Shown here: one piece after another, positions 17,263-26,178 of the stretch
Layout: each line of letters opens with the position of its first letter
Numbering within the stretch: position 1 is the first letter of the stretch
Assembly (NCBI GenBank): GCA_035764005.1
Contig: DASTZZ010000005.1
Location: 1 to 64,000 of the forward strand
Direction: 5' to 3'
DNA: 64,000 nucleotides
Source of the DNA: Terriglobales bacterium
GTDB taxonomy: Bacteria > Acidobacteriota > Terriglobia > Terriglobales > Acidobacteriaceae
Notes under the pieces: model-generated
Database searches by the model: none
The model's input: the letters and a program-made list of their open reading frames with translations, nothing else
What the model was told of the DNA's origin: nothing
Position numbers and translations under genes: made by a program

Positions 17263-19716
17263 TCAGTTCACCTTTGCGGCTCGAGGAACTTGTTGGGAAA
17301 TGTCGATTCCGGCGTGGTGCTGTTGCTTCACCACATACATGCGGCGATCGGCTTCGGCGAGCAGTTGCTCGGCGTCGCGTCCGTCTTTTGGATAGAACGC
17401 AGCGCCCACGCTCAGCGAAACGATCTCTTCTCCGGTGACTTGCTTTCCCGCATCGATCGCGAGTTGGTTGAAGTAATAGGTTTTCTCCAGACTGTCTTCT
17501 GGAGTGAGTCCGGGCGCAACCACGACGAACTCGTCGCCGCCCATGCGGGCAACATAGTCGTACTCGCGGCAGGATTCTTTAAGCTTTTGCGCAAATGCGC
17601 GCAGTAGACGATTGCCTTCGAGGTGTCCGAAGCGGTCGTTCACCTGTTTGAAGCCATCGAGATCGCAGACGAGAACTGTTAACGCCTCTTCATGACGGCG
17701 GCAGCGCGACATCTCGCGATCCAAGTGCAGGAAGAGCGAGCGCGCATTCGGCAGTCCGGTGAGGTAGTCGGTTGTGGCGGACGTTTCGGCCAGGCGATAC
17801 TTCAGGGCGTTCTCAATCGAAAGTCCCAATTTGGAAGCGATCGCCAGCAGAATTCGCAGGTGGTCATTGGTGAACGCGTCTTTATCGGCGTGATAGAGAG
17901 CAAGTACGCCGAGCACGCCTTGCAAGCCTTCGAGCGGGACAGCTAGCGCCGAACGCAGAGTGCTGAACTTGGTGTCGTCGGCGAGGTATCCCGGCTCGAC
18001 TGATGGATTGCCATTCACGATAGCCTTGCGGTTCTGCGCAACCCATCCGGAGAGGCCTTGTCCCATCGGAATTTGCAGCGATGAGAACAGGCGGAAGTTG
18101 TCGCCGGTGACGAATTCGGGTACGAGACGATCGTCCTTCTTGCAATAGATGGCGATCGAGTCGTACGGAATCAGGCGCTTCAAGCGCACAGAAAGCACGG
18201 AAAGCGTTTCGTCGAGCGAGAGCGAGTTGCCGATGGTCTGGCTAAGCTCGAAGAGCATCTGCGCTTCCTGGCGAGCGCTCGCGATTGACGACAAGAACTC
18301 GACTTGATGAGCTTTCGCGACCACCGCCTGCTCGTCTGCATCGGCCTCGTTTTGCTCGAGTCCGGCGGCGGGAGCGCCTTTTTCTACACGCACATTGGTC
18401 GAGAGCTTTACCAGCGGATGATCTTGATCCTGGGCTTTTCGCTCGAGTTCCTGGTAATACTTTTTGAGAACCGCTACTACAGCAGGATCGAAACTTGCAC
18501 CTGCTTCGCGCTCGACGTGACGCATAGCGTCTTCGAGCGGAAGCGCACGGCGATATTGACGGTCAGAAGCTAACGCGTCGAGGCAATCGACAGCAGCGAG
18601 AATGCGCGCGCCGATGGGAATCTCTTCGCCGCGGAGACCGTATGGGTATCCACTGCCATCCCACTTCTCGTGGTGATAGCGCACGATCGGCACGACTGGA
18701 TACGGAAACTGTACGCGTTCGAGAATTTCGGCGCCAACGATCGGGTGGATCTTCATCTTCTCGAACTCTTCCGGGGTGAGCTTGCCCGGCTTCGAGATGA
18801 TGTGCTCAGGAACTGCGAGCTTTCCGATATCGTGCAGCAACGACGCTGCTCGCAGAGCCTCGAGTTCCTCTTCTGAAACTTTCATCTGCTTGGCGACTTC
18901 AACCGCGTAGACGCGAACACGCTTCAGATGCTCGTGCGTGGTGTGGTCCTTAGCTTCAATGGCGAGTGCCAGAGCTTCAATGGTTCGGAGGTGGAGTGAT
19001 GCCATCTCCTCGACGTGGTTCTTCTCGTGCTCGAGCCGTTCGAGGTAGAGGCGATAGGAACGGTAGATCCAGTAAACGGCCGGGAAGGCGAGCAGCGATG
19101 TTTCCCAGCCCGCATGCTGGTTGATCAGGTGCGCCAGCCCGGTGAGCGCGGCGCCGAACAGATAGTACGGGAAGCACCAGAAGTAGCATTCTTTCCAGAT
19201 CTTCTGTACAGACTTGTGTTCGGTGAGCGCGATGACGCCAGCTATCGGAACCGTATTGGCCAGGAAGTAAGTCGATGCCGCGGCAACGAGCGAGAGCGAC
19301 AGTCCCTGCGCAGATGTGTGCGAAAACCAACGGTTATTTACGTAGGTATACGCGAAGTATGACGCGCCGATGGCAGCCGCGTTTCCGCCTAAGTTGAAAA
19401 CCAGGTGAACGGGAGTGATTTTGCGCGATTTCCAGAGGCTCTGAGTGATGATCCCTGTGAGGCCGATCAACAACGTCTCTGGAAGATTAAGTTCGACGAT
19501 GCCTAGCAGCACGAAGAGGAAGTTCACTGACATCGTGCCGTTCACGCCCGGCAGGCTCACTTTGAGGCCCGAGGCTACAGCGGCGATGATGAGATATACC
19601 GCCAACCGCAACAGGTCCTGGGAGTGCCAGGTAAGCATTCCGTAGGCGAAGACTGAGGCGCCCAGGAGTGCTACAAATGTGATGAATGCACCAGCCTTAA
19701 GTCGGTCTGTTTGCAT
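17263..19716 (-). CDS. Membrane HD-GYP / GAF / GGDEF c-di-GMP protein
   Basis: An 817-residue protein that could both break and make c-di-GMP. Residues 1-225 hold several membrane helices (sensor region). The HD-GYP domain (about 245-425) is intact: HDIGK at 295-299 and HHEKWDGSGYP at 348-358. A GAF domain (about 480-640) follows, with a linker before it. The GGDEF domain (about 645-810) has the active GGDEF at 726-730 and an inhibitory-site RxxD (R717-D720) five residues before it, so product feedback is likely. Both catalytic motifs look functional. The gene is divergent from a sigma-54 activator with a PilZ end. Confidence 0.95.
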   Translation of the reverse strand: MQTDRLKAGAFITFVALLGASVFAYGMLTWHSQDLLRLAVYLIIAAVASGLKVSLPGVNGTMSVNFLFVLLGIVELNLPETLLIGLTGIITQSLWKSRKITPVHLVFNLGGNAAAIGASYFAYTYVNNRWFSHTSAQGLSLSLVAAASTYFLANTVPIAGVIALTEHKSVQKIWKECYFWCFPYYLFGAALTGLAHLINQHAGWETSLLAFPAVYWIYRSYRLYLERLEHEKNHVEEMASLHLRTIEALALAIEAKDHTTHEHLKRVRVYAVEVAKQMKVSEEELEALRAASLLHDIGKLAVPEHIISKPGKLTPEEFEKMKIHPIVGAEILERVQFPYPVVPIVRYHHEKWDGSGYPYGLRGEEIPIGARILAAVDCLDALASDRQYRRALPLEDAMRHVEREAGASFDPAVVAVLKKYYQELERKAQDQDHPLVKLSTNVRVEKGAPAAGLEQNEADADEQAVVAKAHQVEFLSSIASARQEAQMLFELSQTIGNSLSLDETLSVLSVRLKRLIPYDSIAIYCKKDDRLVPEFVTGDNFRLFSSLQIPMGQGLSGWVAQNRKAIVNGNPSVEPGYLADDTKFSTLRSALAVPLEGLQGVLGVLALYHADKDAFTNDHLRILLAIASKLGLSIENALKYRLAETSATTDYLTGLPNARSLFLHLDREMSRCRRHEEALTVLVCDLDGFKQVNDRFGHLEGNRLLRAFAQKLKESCREYDYVARMGGDEFVVVAPGLTPEDSLEKTYYFNQLAIDAGKQVTGEEIVSLSVGAAFYPKDGRDAEQLLAEADRRMYVVKQQHHAGIDISQQVPRAAKVN

Positions 19717-20068
19717 TGTGTTACCCTCGCATCTGCTCTTTTTGCATTTCGGATTCCAAGTGGCTGTTGGAATCGCTATCAGAGTTTCCTCATTGTTTTC
19801 TGCTAGTTACGTGGCATTCTCAAGAAGGTTCAAATCCTTGGGTGACAGCTTGTCGCACTGCGCCAAGCGAATTGAGACAGGATGTCCTAGTGGCTGCGAC
19901 ACGTGGCGCACCCCGGTCTGCCCCAAGATTCGTGCAGCTCGCACCGGTGGAAATTAAGGCTTAAACCGGGGGATTATCAGGCCAAGTACCGCTTTTTATT
20001 TGGGTTGCGAGCATCTACGCTGCTGGCCTACACTTCCCGCCCAGAGCGTCCGAAAGGCGTCACCACAG
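19717..20068. promoter_or_regulatory. Divergent promoter region of the c-di-GMP locus
   Basis: About 350 bases separate the divergently transcribed HD-GYP/GGDEF gene and the sigma-54 activator. Promoters for both genes must lie here if the starts are right. I found no convincing -24/-12 sigma-54 promoter (GG-N10-GC with flanks) or clear operator by eye. Confidence 0.5.
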
Positions 20069-21448
20069 GTGAGTAACGAACCCGTCATTCTCGATTTGCC
20101 CGGCGGTCAAGCTGTGTTCCGCAGCGAATCGATGAAGCGGCTCATGCTGATGGTTGAGCGCGTAGCGCGTCATAACGCCGCCGTTCTGATCATCGGCGAG
20201 ACGGGTACAGGCAAAGAACTGATTGCGCGCGCGTTGCATTTCCATTCGCTACGCGGAGATCAGCCGTGGATCGACGTTAATTGCGGAGCCCTTCCTGAGC
20301 ATCTCGTTGAAAGCGAACTGTTCGGATACGAGAAAGGCGCATTTAGCGGAGCGGACTCAGGAAAGCCGGGATTTTTCGAGCTCGCGAACAAAGGCACGCT
20401 GTTTCTGGATGAGGTTGGCGAGCTTGAGCCGAAGCTGCAGGTCAAGCTGCTTCGCGTGCTGGATGGAGTTCCTTACTACCGCCTGGGGGGAACGAAGAAA
20501 GTTGGGGTCGATGTCCGGTTGATTGCTGCGACGAACCGCGAGCTTGATCAGGCGGTCCGCGAAGGCAAGTTCCGAGGCGATCTTTATCACCGCTTGTCGC
20601 AATTTCAGCTGCGCGTTCCTCCTCTCCGAGAGCGGAAAGAAGACATCGTTCCCCTTGCCGAACATTTCCTGAAACAAAACTACACCGATGCTCGGCTATC
20701 TCCAGCAGCGGCAGCCATGCTTGAGGCTTATCGCTGGCCCGGAAACGTGCGCGAACTCCGCAATCTGATGATGCGAGCCGGCGCTCTCTGTGCAAATGGC
20801 ATAGTTGAACCGTCGGACTTGCCTGCTGAAGTGGAGCACGGCGAGGCGCAGATGAGTGTTGCCGCAGTCGCCAGTGTTCCGCAAAAGATTGGCTCCATGC
20901 CGCAGCGCGTTACTTCCTCAACCGGCAGCAGCGGAGGTGGGCTGCGCGATATCAAACGCCAGCGGATACTCGAAGCCTTGGCACGGCACAAAGGACATCA
21001 AGGTTTGGCCTCAGAAGAGCTGGGGATCTCTCGCCGCACTCTAAGCCGGCAACTGAAGCAAATGCGCGAGCAGGCGCAGGAGCAGAATCCCGAACTCGGA
21101 GTGCTCAGCCAGCGCCAGCAGAATTATTTCCGCAGCACGCTGGAAGGATCAGTAAAGATCAAGACTGAAGAAGGTAAGGAGTTCACAGCCTCGTGCGCGA
21201 ACGTGAGCCTGGGGGGTATGGCGATCTATGGCTTGCCGCTCGAAGCGCAGAACGCGATCACGCTGAATCTCACCTTTAAAATCCCCAGCGTGCAGGAACC
21301 GATCCAGGCTGAAGCCGAGATTGCGTGGTGCTCGCGTGATGGTCACGCCGGGATTAAGTTCGTGAAGATGGATGAATCGTCTGGTAGCGAGCTCAAACGG
21401 TGGATTCTGCAGAAGCAGGTCGAAGAGGGCTGGACTGCCCTAAAGTAA
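20069..21448 (+). CDS. Sigma-54 activator with C-terminal PilZ domain
   Basis: A 459-residue AAA+ enhancer-binding protein lacking an N-terminal receiver. Walker A is GETGTGKE (about residue 43), the sigma-54 loop is GAFSGA (about 90, Ser instead of the usual Thr), Walker B is LFLDEVGEL, and a Fis-type helix-turn-helix follows near 300-335 (LASEELGISRRTLSRQLKQM). Residues about 350-450 form a PilZ-like barrel with NVSLGG at 378-383 and a late WILQKQ helix; the RxxxR nucleotide motif is not exact (RQQNYFR). GTG at 20069 is my start; a TTG at 20000 is also in frame but adds unconserved residues. It sits beside a c-di-GMP enzyme and a paralogue. Confidence 0.9.
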   Translation: MSNEPVILDLPGGQAVFRSESMKRLMLMVERVARHNAAVLIIGETGTGKELIARALHFHSLRGDQPWIDVNCGALPEHLVESELFGYEKGAFSGADSGKPGFFELANKGTLFLDEVGELEPKLQVKLLRVLDGVPYYRLGGTKKVGVDVRLIAATNRELDQAVREGKFRGDLYHRLSQFQLRVPPLRERKEDIVPLAEHFLKQNYTDARLSPAAAAMLEAYRWPGNVRELRNLMMRAGALCANGIVEPSDLPAEVEHGEAQMSVAAVASVPQKIGSMPQRVTSSTGSSGGGLRDIKRQRILEALARHKGHQGLASEELGISRRTLSRQLKQMREQAQEQNPELGVLSQRQQNYFRSTLEGSVKIKTEEGKEFTASCANVSLGGMAIYGLPLEAQNAITLNLTFKIPSVQEPIQAEAEIAWCSRDGHAGIKFVKMDESSGSELKRWILQKQVEEGWTALK

Positions 21449-21557
21449 CCTCGCATATTGACCCAAGGTAACTGCCTAAGGTCGCAACACCAATGGATTT
21501 CCGGTCAGGTGAAAGCTATGTTGAAGGTCGCACTGTTGCGTCACAGTTGCGCGCCCT

Positions 21558-22508
21558 TTGTCTGCCATTCCCAAATCGGAAAACGTCGGCGGTATTTCGA
21601 CCATCGTGCACAGCCGCGCGATGGTTCGCCTGCTCGAAACGGCGCAGCGGATCGCAAAATCCAATGTCTCAGTGTTGATCACGGGAGAGACCGGAAGTGG
21701 GAAGGAAGTAATTGCCCGCGCGATTCATCAGTATTCCCTGCGCTGCAATCAGCCTTGGGTGGATGTAAATTGTGCCGCGCTGCCGGAGCATCTCGTCGAA
21801 AGTGAATTGTTCGGATACGAAAAAGGAGCATTCAGCGGAGCCGAATCGCAGAAGCCCGGATTCTTCGAGTTGGCGCATAAGGGCACTCTATTTCTCGATG
21901 AAGTCGGCGAGCTGGAGTCACGTACCCAGGTGAAGCTGTTGCGTGTGTTGGATGGCGCTCCGTATTACCGCGTGGGCGGATTGAAGAAAGTATCAGTGGA
22001 CGTGCGCATCATTGCCGCGACCAATCGCGATCTGGAAACGAGAGTCTCGCAAGGCGAGTTTCGCAGCGATTTGTTCCATCGACTCAATCAAATCCATTTG
22101 CGCGTGCCACCGCTGCGCGAGAGAAAAGAAGATATTGTGCCGCTGGCGAATCACTTCCTACATGGGATGTATCCGCACCTCAACTTTTCCGAAGAAGCCA
22201 AGCAGACGCTGGAGAACTATCACTGGAGCGGGAATGTCCGCGAGCTTCGCAATGTGGTCATGACGGCAGCTGTGTTTGCGACCAGCGAGATCGTCAGCGT
22301 TCACGAGCTGCCCGCTCACGTTCAACAGTCGCGCCCGCGGCTACAGATCGCCGGCAGTTCGGCACCGCTAGAAAAGATGGAAAAAGATCTAATCTTCGAA
22401 GCACTCCGTGGCTCCTCCGGGCATCAGCAAAAGGCCGCAAGAGTGCTGGGCATCTCGCGCCGCACTCTTAGCCGCAAGCTGCGGTCATACTCTTTGCGGA
22501 AGGCCTGA
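21558..22508 (+). CDS. Sigma-54 activator, short form
   Basis: A 316-residue paralogue of the preceding activator, with the AAA+ domain nearly filling the protein and no sensory domain. Walker A GETGSGKE, GAFSGAES loop, LFLDEVGELES, arginine-rich LRVPPLRERKEDIVP, then a Fis-type helix-turn-helix at the end (AARVLGISRRTLSRKL). It lacks the PilZ extension of its neighbour. The only start before the conserved region is TTG 21558; the frame is closed by a TGA just upstream. About 110 bases separate it from the previous gene, so they may be co-transcribed. Confidence 0.9.
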   Translation: MSAIPKSENVGGISTIVHSRAMVRLLETAQRIAKSNVSVLITGETGSGKEVIARAIHQYSLRCNQPWVDVNCAALPEHLVESELFGYEKGAFSGAESQKPGFFELAHKGTLFLDEVGELESRTQVKLLRVLDGAPYYRVGGLKKVSVDVRIIAATNRDLETRVSQGEFRSDLFHRLNQIHLRVPPLRERKEDIVPLANHFLHGMYPHLNFSEEAKQTLENYHWSGNVRELRNVVMTAAVFATSEIVSVHELPAHVQQSRPRLQIAGSSAPLEKMEKDLIFEALRGSSGHQQKAARVLGISRRTLSRKLRSYSLRKA

Positions 22509-22831
22509 TTCCCGACGGTACTCGCGATGTTCCCCACGCGTATAAACACTGGACGGCCGAGAATCGGACTGTCATATTCCCACTTAAGAGATACTGCGAT
22601 CGCGACAGTGTTAGAGCCTGTCATCCTGAGCCCCTCTTTGGGGCGAAGGATCTCCGGCGATGCTTGCGATAGAAATGTCGATGGCGAGGTTCCCCTGCCC
22701 ATGCCGCCTGGCCTTTCTGGTGGAAAAGCCATGGCTAGAGCAATTGAGTCTGAAATATCGCGGGAGATTCTTCGCCCCAAAGAGGGGCCCAGGATGACGG
22801 CTTCTGAGTTCGGTGGGCGTAGGCAAAGTAA
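22509..22831. other. Spacer holding a MITE-like inverted repeat
   Basis: No gene is seen; most of the spacer is the 22620-22798 inverted repeat described separately. The transcript start of the peptide transporter operon is expected near its right end. Confidence 0.6.
22620..22798. repeat. 34-bp arm inverted repeat
   Basis: Arms 22620-22653 and 22765-22798 are reverse complements with two mismatches, starting GTCATCCTGAGCCCCTCTTT. The arms enclose about 110 bases without a gene. The pattern GTCATCC recurs in a different form at 40891 and 41055. Confidence 0.85.
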
Positions 22832-23701
22832 ATGAGAACCCTTCGCATCATCGGTCGTCATCTGCTGATTATCCTGATCACCGCGCTGGTGGGTGGTCTG
22901 CTTGGTGCGACGTTGGTGCGCCTGGCCCCTGGGTTTGGCATTCAGGAAAGCGATCTCAACGCTCAGCTGAGCACGGAAGCGCGAAGGGCCCTGCACCAGG
23001 ATGATGCGGGCGAGCGCAACGTCATTTCCTATTACGGGCATTACCTTGGCAGTCTCATCCACGGGGATCTCGGATATTCACGCTCCATGGAACGTCCCGT
23101 TTCGGAACTGTTTCGAGATCGTTTGCCGGAGACGGTTGAATCCGTAGCGATTGGAGTTGCCGGAGGATGGCTGCTCGGGCTGGCGCTGGCGATTCCGGCA
23201 AGCTGGAAGCGAGCGCCTGTTTACAGTGCCGGCGCAACGCTGATCAGCGGAGTTGTTCTCTGCATTCCGTCGGCGGTCTTGGCGTTGATCTTTCTTGTTG
23301 TCGGCTCGCCTGGTAAGCTCGCTATCGCTCTTGTCGTTTTTCCAAAAGTATTCCGTTTCTCGCGCAATCTGCTGGTAAAGACCTACACGATGCCGCACGT
23401 GCTCACGGCACGAGCGCGTGGGCTGAGCTCGGCTCGCATCTTCGGCTGGCACGTTCTTCCCAATATCGCTGCACCGATGCTCGCGCTGGCGGGCGTGACA
23501 GTGAGCATCGCGTTTGCCGCTGCTATTCCAGTAGAGGTTGTTTGTGATTCTCCCGGATTGGGACAGCTCGCCTGGAAGGCGGCCCTGTCGCGAGATGTGC
23601 CTCTGCTGGTCAATCTCACGCTCGTAATTGCCATAGTTACGGTTGCGGCGAATTCGTTCTCTGAGCTGCTTTCTCCTGCAGCGACGAGGGATGTCATATG
23701 A
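22832..23701 (+). CDS. Peptide ABC transporter permease, DppB type
   Basis: A 289-residue inner-membrane permease with an N-terminal anchor (HLLIILITALVGGLLGATLV), a periplasmic loop (YYGHYLGSLIHGDLGYS) typical of DppB/OppB, and five further helices. The EAA-type coupling loop is LTARARGLSSARIFGWHVLPN. It overlaps the next permease gene by four bases (ATGA), the standard arrangement for a two-permease importer of di- or oligopeptides. Somewhat shorter than Escherichia DppB. Cargo could also be nickel or sugar-peptides. Confidence 0.9.
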   Translation: MRTLRIIGRHLLIILITALVGGLLGATLVRLAPGFGIQESDLNAQLSTEARRALHQDDAGERNVISYYGHYLGSLIHGDLGYSRSMERPVSELFRDRLPETVESVAIGVAGGWLLGLALAIPASWKRAPVYSAGATLISGVVLCIPSAVLALIFLVVGSPGKLAIALVVFPKVFRFSRNLLVKTYTMPHVLTARARGLSSARIFGWHVLPNIAAPMLALAGVTVSIAFAAAIPVEVVCDSPGLGQLAWKAALSRDVPLLVNLTLVIAIVTVAANSFSELLSPAATRDVI

Positions 23702-24501
23702 GCCGCACACGCTGGATCGCCACAAGTGTGCTCATTGCGGTATTCGTGCTCGCTTTATTCGCGAGCGCGTTCGCGCCGGCTCCGTATGCGAAGCAGTTCC
23801 GAAACGATACGGACCACCCGCCGTCAAGGCAGTTTCCCCTGGGAACCGACGAACTCGGCCGCGATCGTCTATCGCGTCTTCTCTATGGGATGCGGATTTC
23901 GCTTCTGCTCGCTCCCGCTGCAGCGCTGATTTCAACTGCTCTGGCCGCACTGATCGGAGGTGCGGGGGCGTATATCGGAGGCACTTGGGATCGAGCAACG
24001 AGCATGTTGATCGATTTATTCCTGAGCCTGCCGTGGCTCTTTCTATTGCTCACGCTTCGCGCACTGCTTCCACTCGACATCCCCGCAGTTACTTCGGTGG
24101 TTGTGACTTTTGCGCTGCTCGGCATTCTTGGGTGGGCAGCTTCTGCTCGAATCGTTGCCGCATCTGTGCGCTCAATTCGTACCTCCGAGTTTCTTCTGCA
24201 GGCGCGTGCCGCTGGATGCAAGCCTTTTCGCTTACTTTTGCGTCACGTGCTTCCCAACGTGAAGCCGATCTTGTTGGCGCAATTCTGGATTTCCGTACCT
24301 CTGTTCATTCTCACCGAAGCCAATTTGGGAATGCTCGGACTGGGGGTGACTGAGCCGCTTCCTTCATGGGGCAATCTGCTGCGCGAACTGGAGAACTACA
24401 CCGCGCTGCGCCACAGTCCATGGCTTTGGGTTCCGCTGCTTTCTCTCGTGATGGTTGTAAGCCTGTTCCAGTTTGCACTGGAAGCCGAGGAGCGAGCATG
24501 A
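23698..24501 (+). CDS. Peptide ABC transporter permease, DppC type
   Basis: A 267-residue second permease. DppC marks are the FPLGTDELGRDRLSRLLYG segment, GAGAYIGGTWDRATSMLIDL, and the EAA loop LLQARAAGCKPFRLLLRHVL, ending near the NLGMLGLGVTEPLPSWGNLL element. Start and stop overlap neighbours by four bases on each side, so the genes are translationally coupled. Confidence 0.93.
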   Translation: MSRTRWIATSVLIAVFVLALFASAFAPAPYAKQFRNDTDHPPSRQFPLGTDELGRDRLSRLLYGMRISLLLAPAAALISTALAALIGGAGAYIGGTWDRATSMLIDLFLSLPWLFLLLTLRALLPLDIPAVTSVVVTFALLGILGWAASARIVAASVRSIRTSEFLLQARAAGCKPFRLLLRHVLPNVKPILLAQFWISVPLFILTEANLGMLGLGVTEPLPSWGNLLRELENYTALRHSPWLWVPLLSLVMVVSLFQFALEAEERA

Positions 24502-26162
24502 AAGCATCGGGTCATCGCGTGATCGGGTCATCGGGTGAAGTCAATGTGTCGAGATTTCCGATCGTTATCGTTCTGGTAGCAGTTGGGCTACTTTGCTCTT
24601 GTAGCAAGAAGACGCAACCTACTAGCGAGCTTCACGTCACCATTAAGACTGATCCCAAAACCCTGAACCCGCTCATGGCAGAGGAGGATGCTTCCGACCG
24701 CATTCGCTACTTGACGGGCGGAGTGTTGATCCGCGTGAATCGGAAAGAGCAGGAGAATCAGGGCGAGTTGGCCGAGAGCTGGAACGTCGATGAGGGTGGC
24801 CGACGCATCACATTCAATTTGCGTCCTGGAGTGAAGTTTTCTGACGGCAGCGATTTTTCTGCCGATGACGTCGTCGCGACCGTCAAAGCTGCGCTCGACC
24901 CGAGCCTGCATTCTCCCAAGGGAGACCCTCTGCGCGCGGGCGGGAAAGCTGACGTGCGCGCGCTCGATCGCAATAGCGTCGTTATCAAATTTGAGCACCC
25001 AATCGCAGGTATCGAACGGCTTTTTGACGAAATCGCAATTTCTCCTGCACATATGGCAGGCAAGGCGGATTCGAGTGTCGTTTTGGGACCTTTCAGCGTG
25101 GCGGAACAGCGAGCAGGTGAGTATGTTCTGCTGAAGCGCAATCCATACTACTGGAAGAAGGACAGCGCCGGTCATCAGCTTCCATATCTGGATGCGATCC
25201 GCATGTATGTGTTGTCCAATCGCGACACCGAGCTAATCCGCTTCCGTCAGGGCGACATCCATCTCATCGATGCTCTCCCGCCCGATTTATACGAGCAGCT
25301 TCATAGCGAGGATCCAGGAGCGGCGCGCGATCTTGGGCCATCGGTAGAATCAGAACAATTCTGGTTCAACGAAGTTGCCAAAGCTCCGCTTCCGCCCTAC
25401 AAGAAAGCATGGTTCCGCTCGCGCAACTTTCGGCGCGCGATTTCCACTGCGATTAACCGTGCCGATCTCGCACGCGTGGCTTTCCGCGGACACGCGACGC
25501 CTTCGGTTGGTTTGGTGAGCCCGGCGAACAAGTTCTGGTTCGACAGGAATCTCAAGTCGATTCCCTACGACACGGGTGCGGCATTAGATCTGCTCAAGCA
25601 GGATGGCTTTACGAAAACGGGAGCTACGCTGAAGGATCGAAATGGGAATCCCGTGACCTTCTCGCTCATCACGAACGCAGGCAACAAGCCGCGGGAGCGC
25701 ATGGGGAGTCTCATTCAGCAGGACCTGCAGCAGATTGGGATTACCGTCAATTTCGTTCCGCTCGACTTTCCTTCGATTGCGGAACGGATCATGAAGACGT
25801 ATGACTACGATGCCTGCATGCTGGGACTTACAAACGTCGATCTCGATCCGAATGGACAGGTCAACGTGTGGATGAGTTCCGCTGATTTACACCAGTGGAA
25901 TCCTGCGCAAAAGACACCTGAAACTCTGTGGGAGGAGCAGATCGATAAATACCTTCGCGCACAGGCGTCAACGCTGGATCGCAAGCAGCGAAAAGCGGAT
26001 TTCGATAAAGTTCAGGAGATCGCTGCAGACGAAGATCCTATGCTGTATCTCGTCGATAAAAACGCACTGGTGGCGGTTTCACCGAAGGTAAAGAACGCCG
26101 ACCCGGTTGTGCTCACGCCACAGACTTACTGGAACGCGGAATATTTGTCGCTGGAGAAGTAG
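24498..26162 (+). CDS. Peptide-binding lipoprotein, SBP family 5
   Basis: The extracytoplasmic receptor of the importer. ATG 24498 has a strong GAGGAG site and overlaps dppC by four bases; a GTG at 24546 would remove a leader that contains a GATCGGGTCATCGGGTGA repeat. The lipobox is LCSC. The mature protein follows DppA/OppA: TSELHVTIKTDPKTLNPL, GELAESWNVDEGGRRITFNL, VKFSDGSDFSADDV, RNPYYWKKD, FRRAISTAINRADL and LGLTNVDLDPN. At about 554 residues it has normal length. Confidence 0.93.
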   Translation: MKASGHRVIGSSGEVNVSRFPIVIVLVAVGLLCSCSKKTQPTSELHVTIKTDPKTLNPLMAEEDASDRIRYLTGGVLIRVNRKEQENQGELAESWNVDEGGRRITFNLRPGVKFSDGSDFSADDVVATVKAALDPSLHSPKGDPLRAGGKADVRALDRNSVVIKFEHPIAGIERLFDEIAISPAHMAGKADSSVVLGPFSVAEQRAGEYVLLKRNPYYWKKDSAGHQLPYLDAIRMYVLSNRDTELIRFRQGDIHLIDALPPDLYEQLHSEDPGAARDLGPSVESEQFWFNEVAKAPLPPYKKAWFRSRNFRRAISTAINRADLARVAFRGHATPSVGLVSPANKFWFDRNLKSIPYDTGAALDLLKQDGFTKTGATLKDRNGNPVTFSLITNAGNKPRERMGSLIQQDLQQIGITVNFVPLDFPSIAERIMKTYDYDACMLGLTNVDLDPNGQVNVWMSSADLHQWNPAQKTPETLWEEQIDKYLRAQASTLDRKQRKADFDKVQEIAADEDPMLYLVDKNALVAVSPKVKNADPVVLTPQTYWNAEYLSLEK

Positions 26163-26178
26163 CGAAAGTTTTTTGCCA

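Noticed and set aside
18000-18600. Extra genes on the plus strand inside the HD-GYP gene
   Set aside because: They are shadow frames of a well-supported long coding sequence.
20000-20068. TTG start for the sigma-54/PilZ activator
   Set aside because: The added residues are not conserved and no SD precedes the TTG; GTG 20069 fits better.
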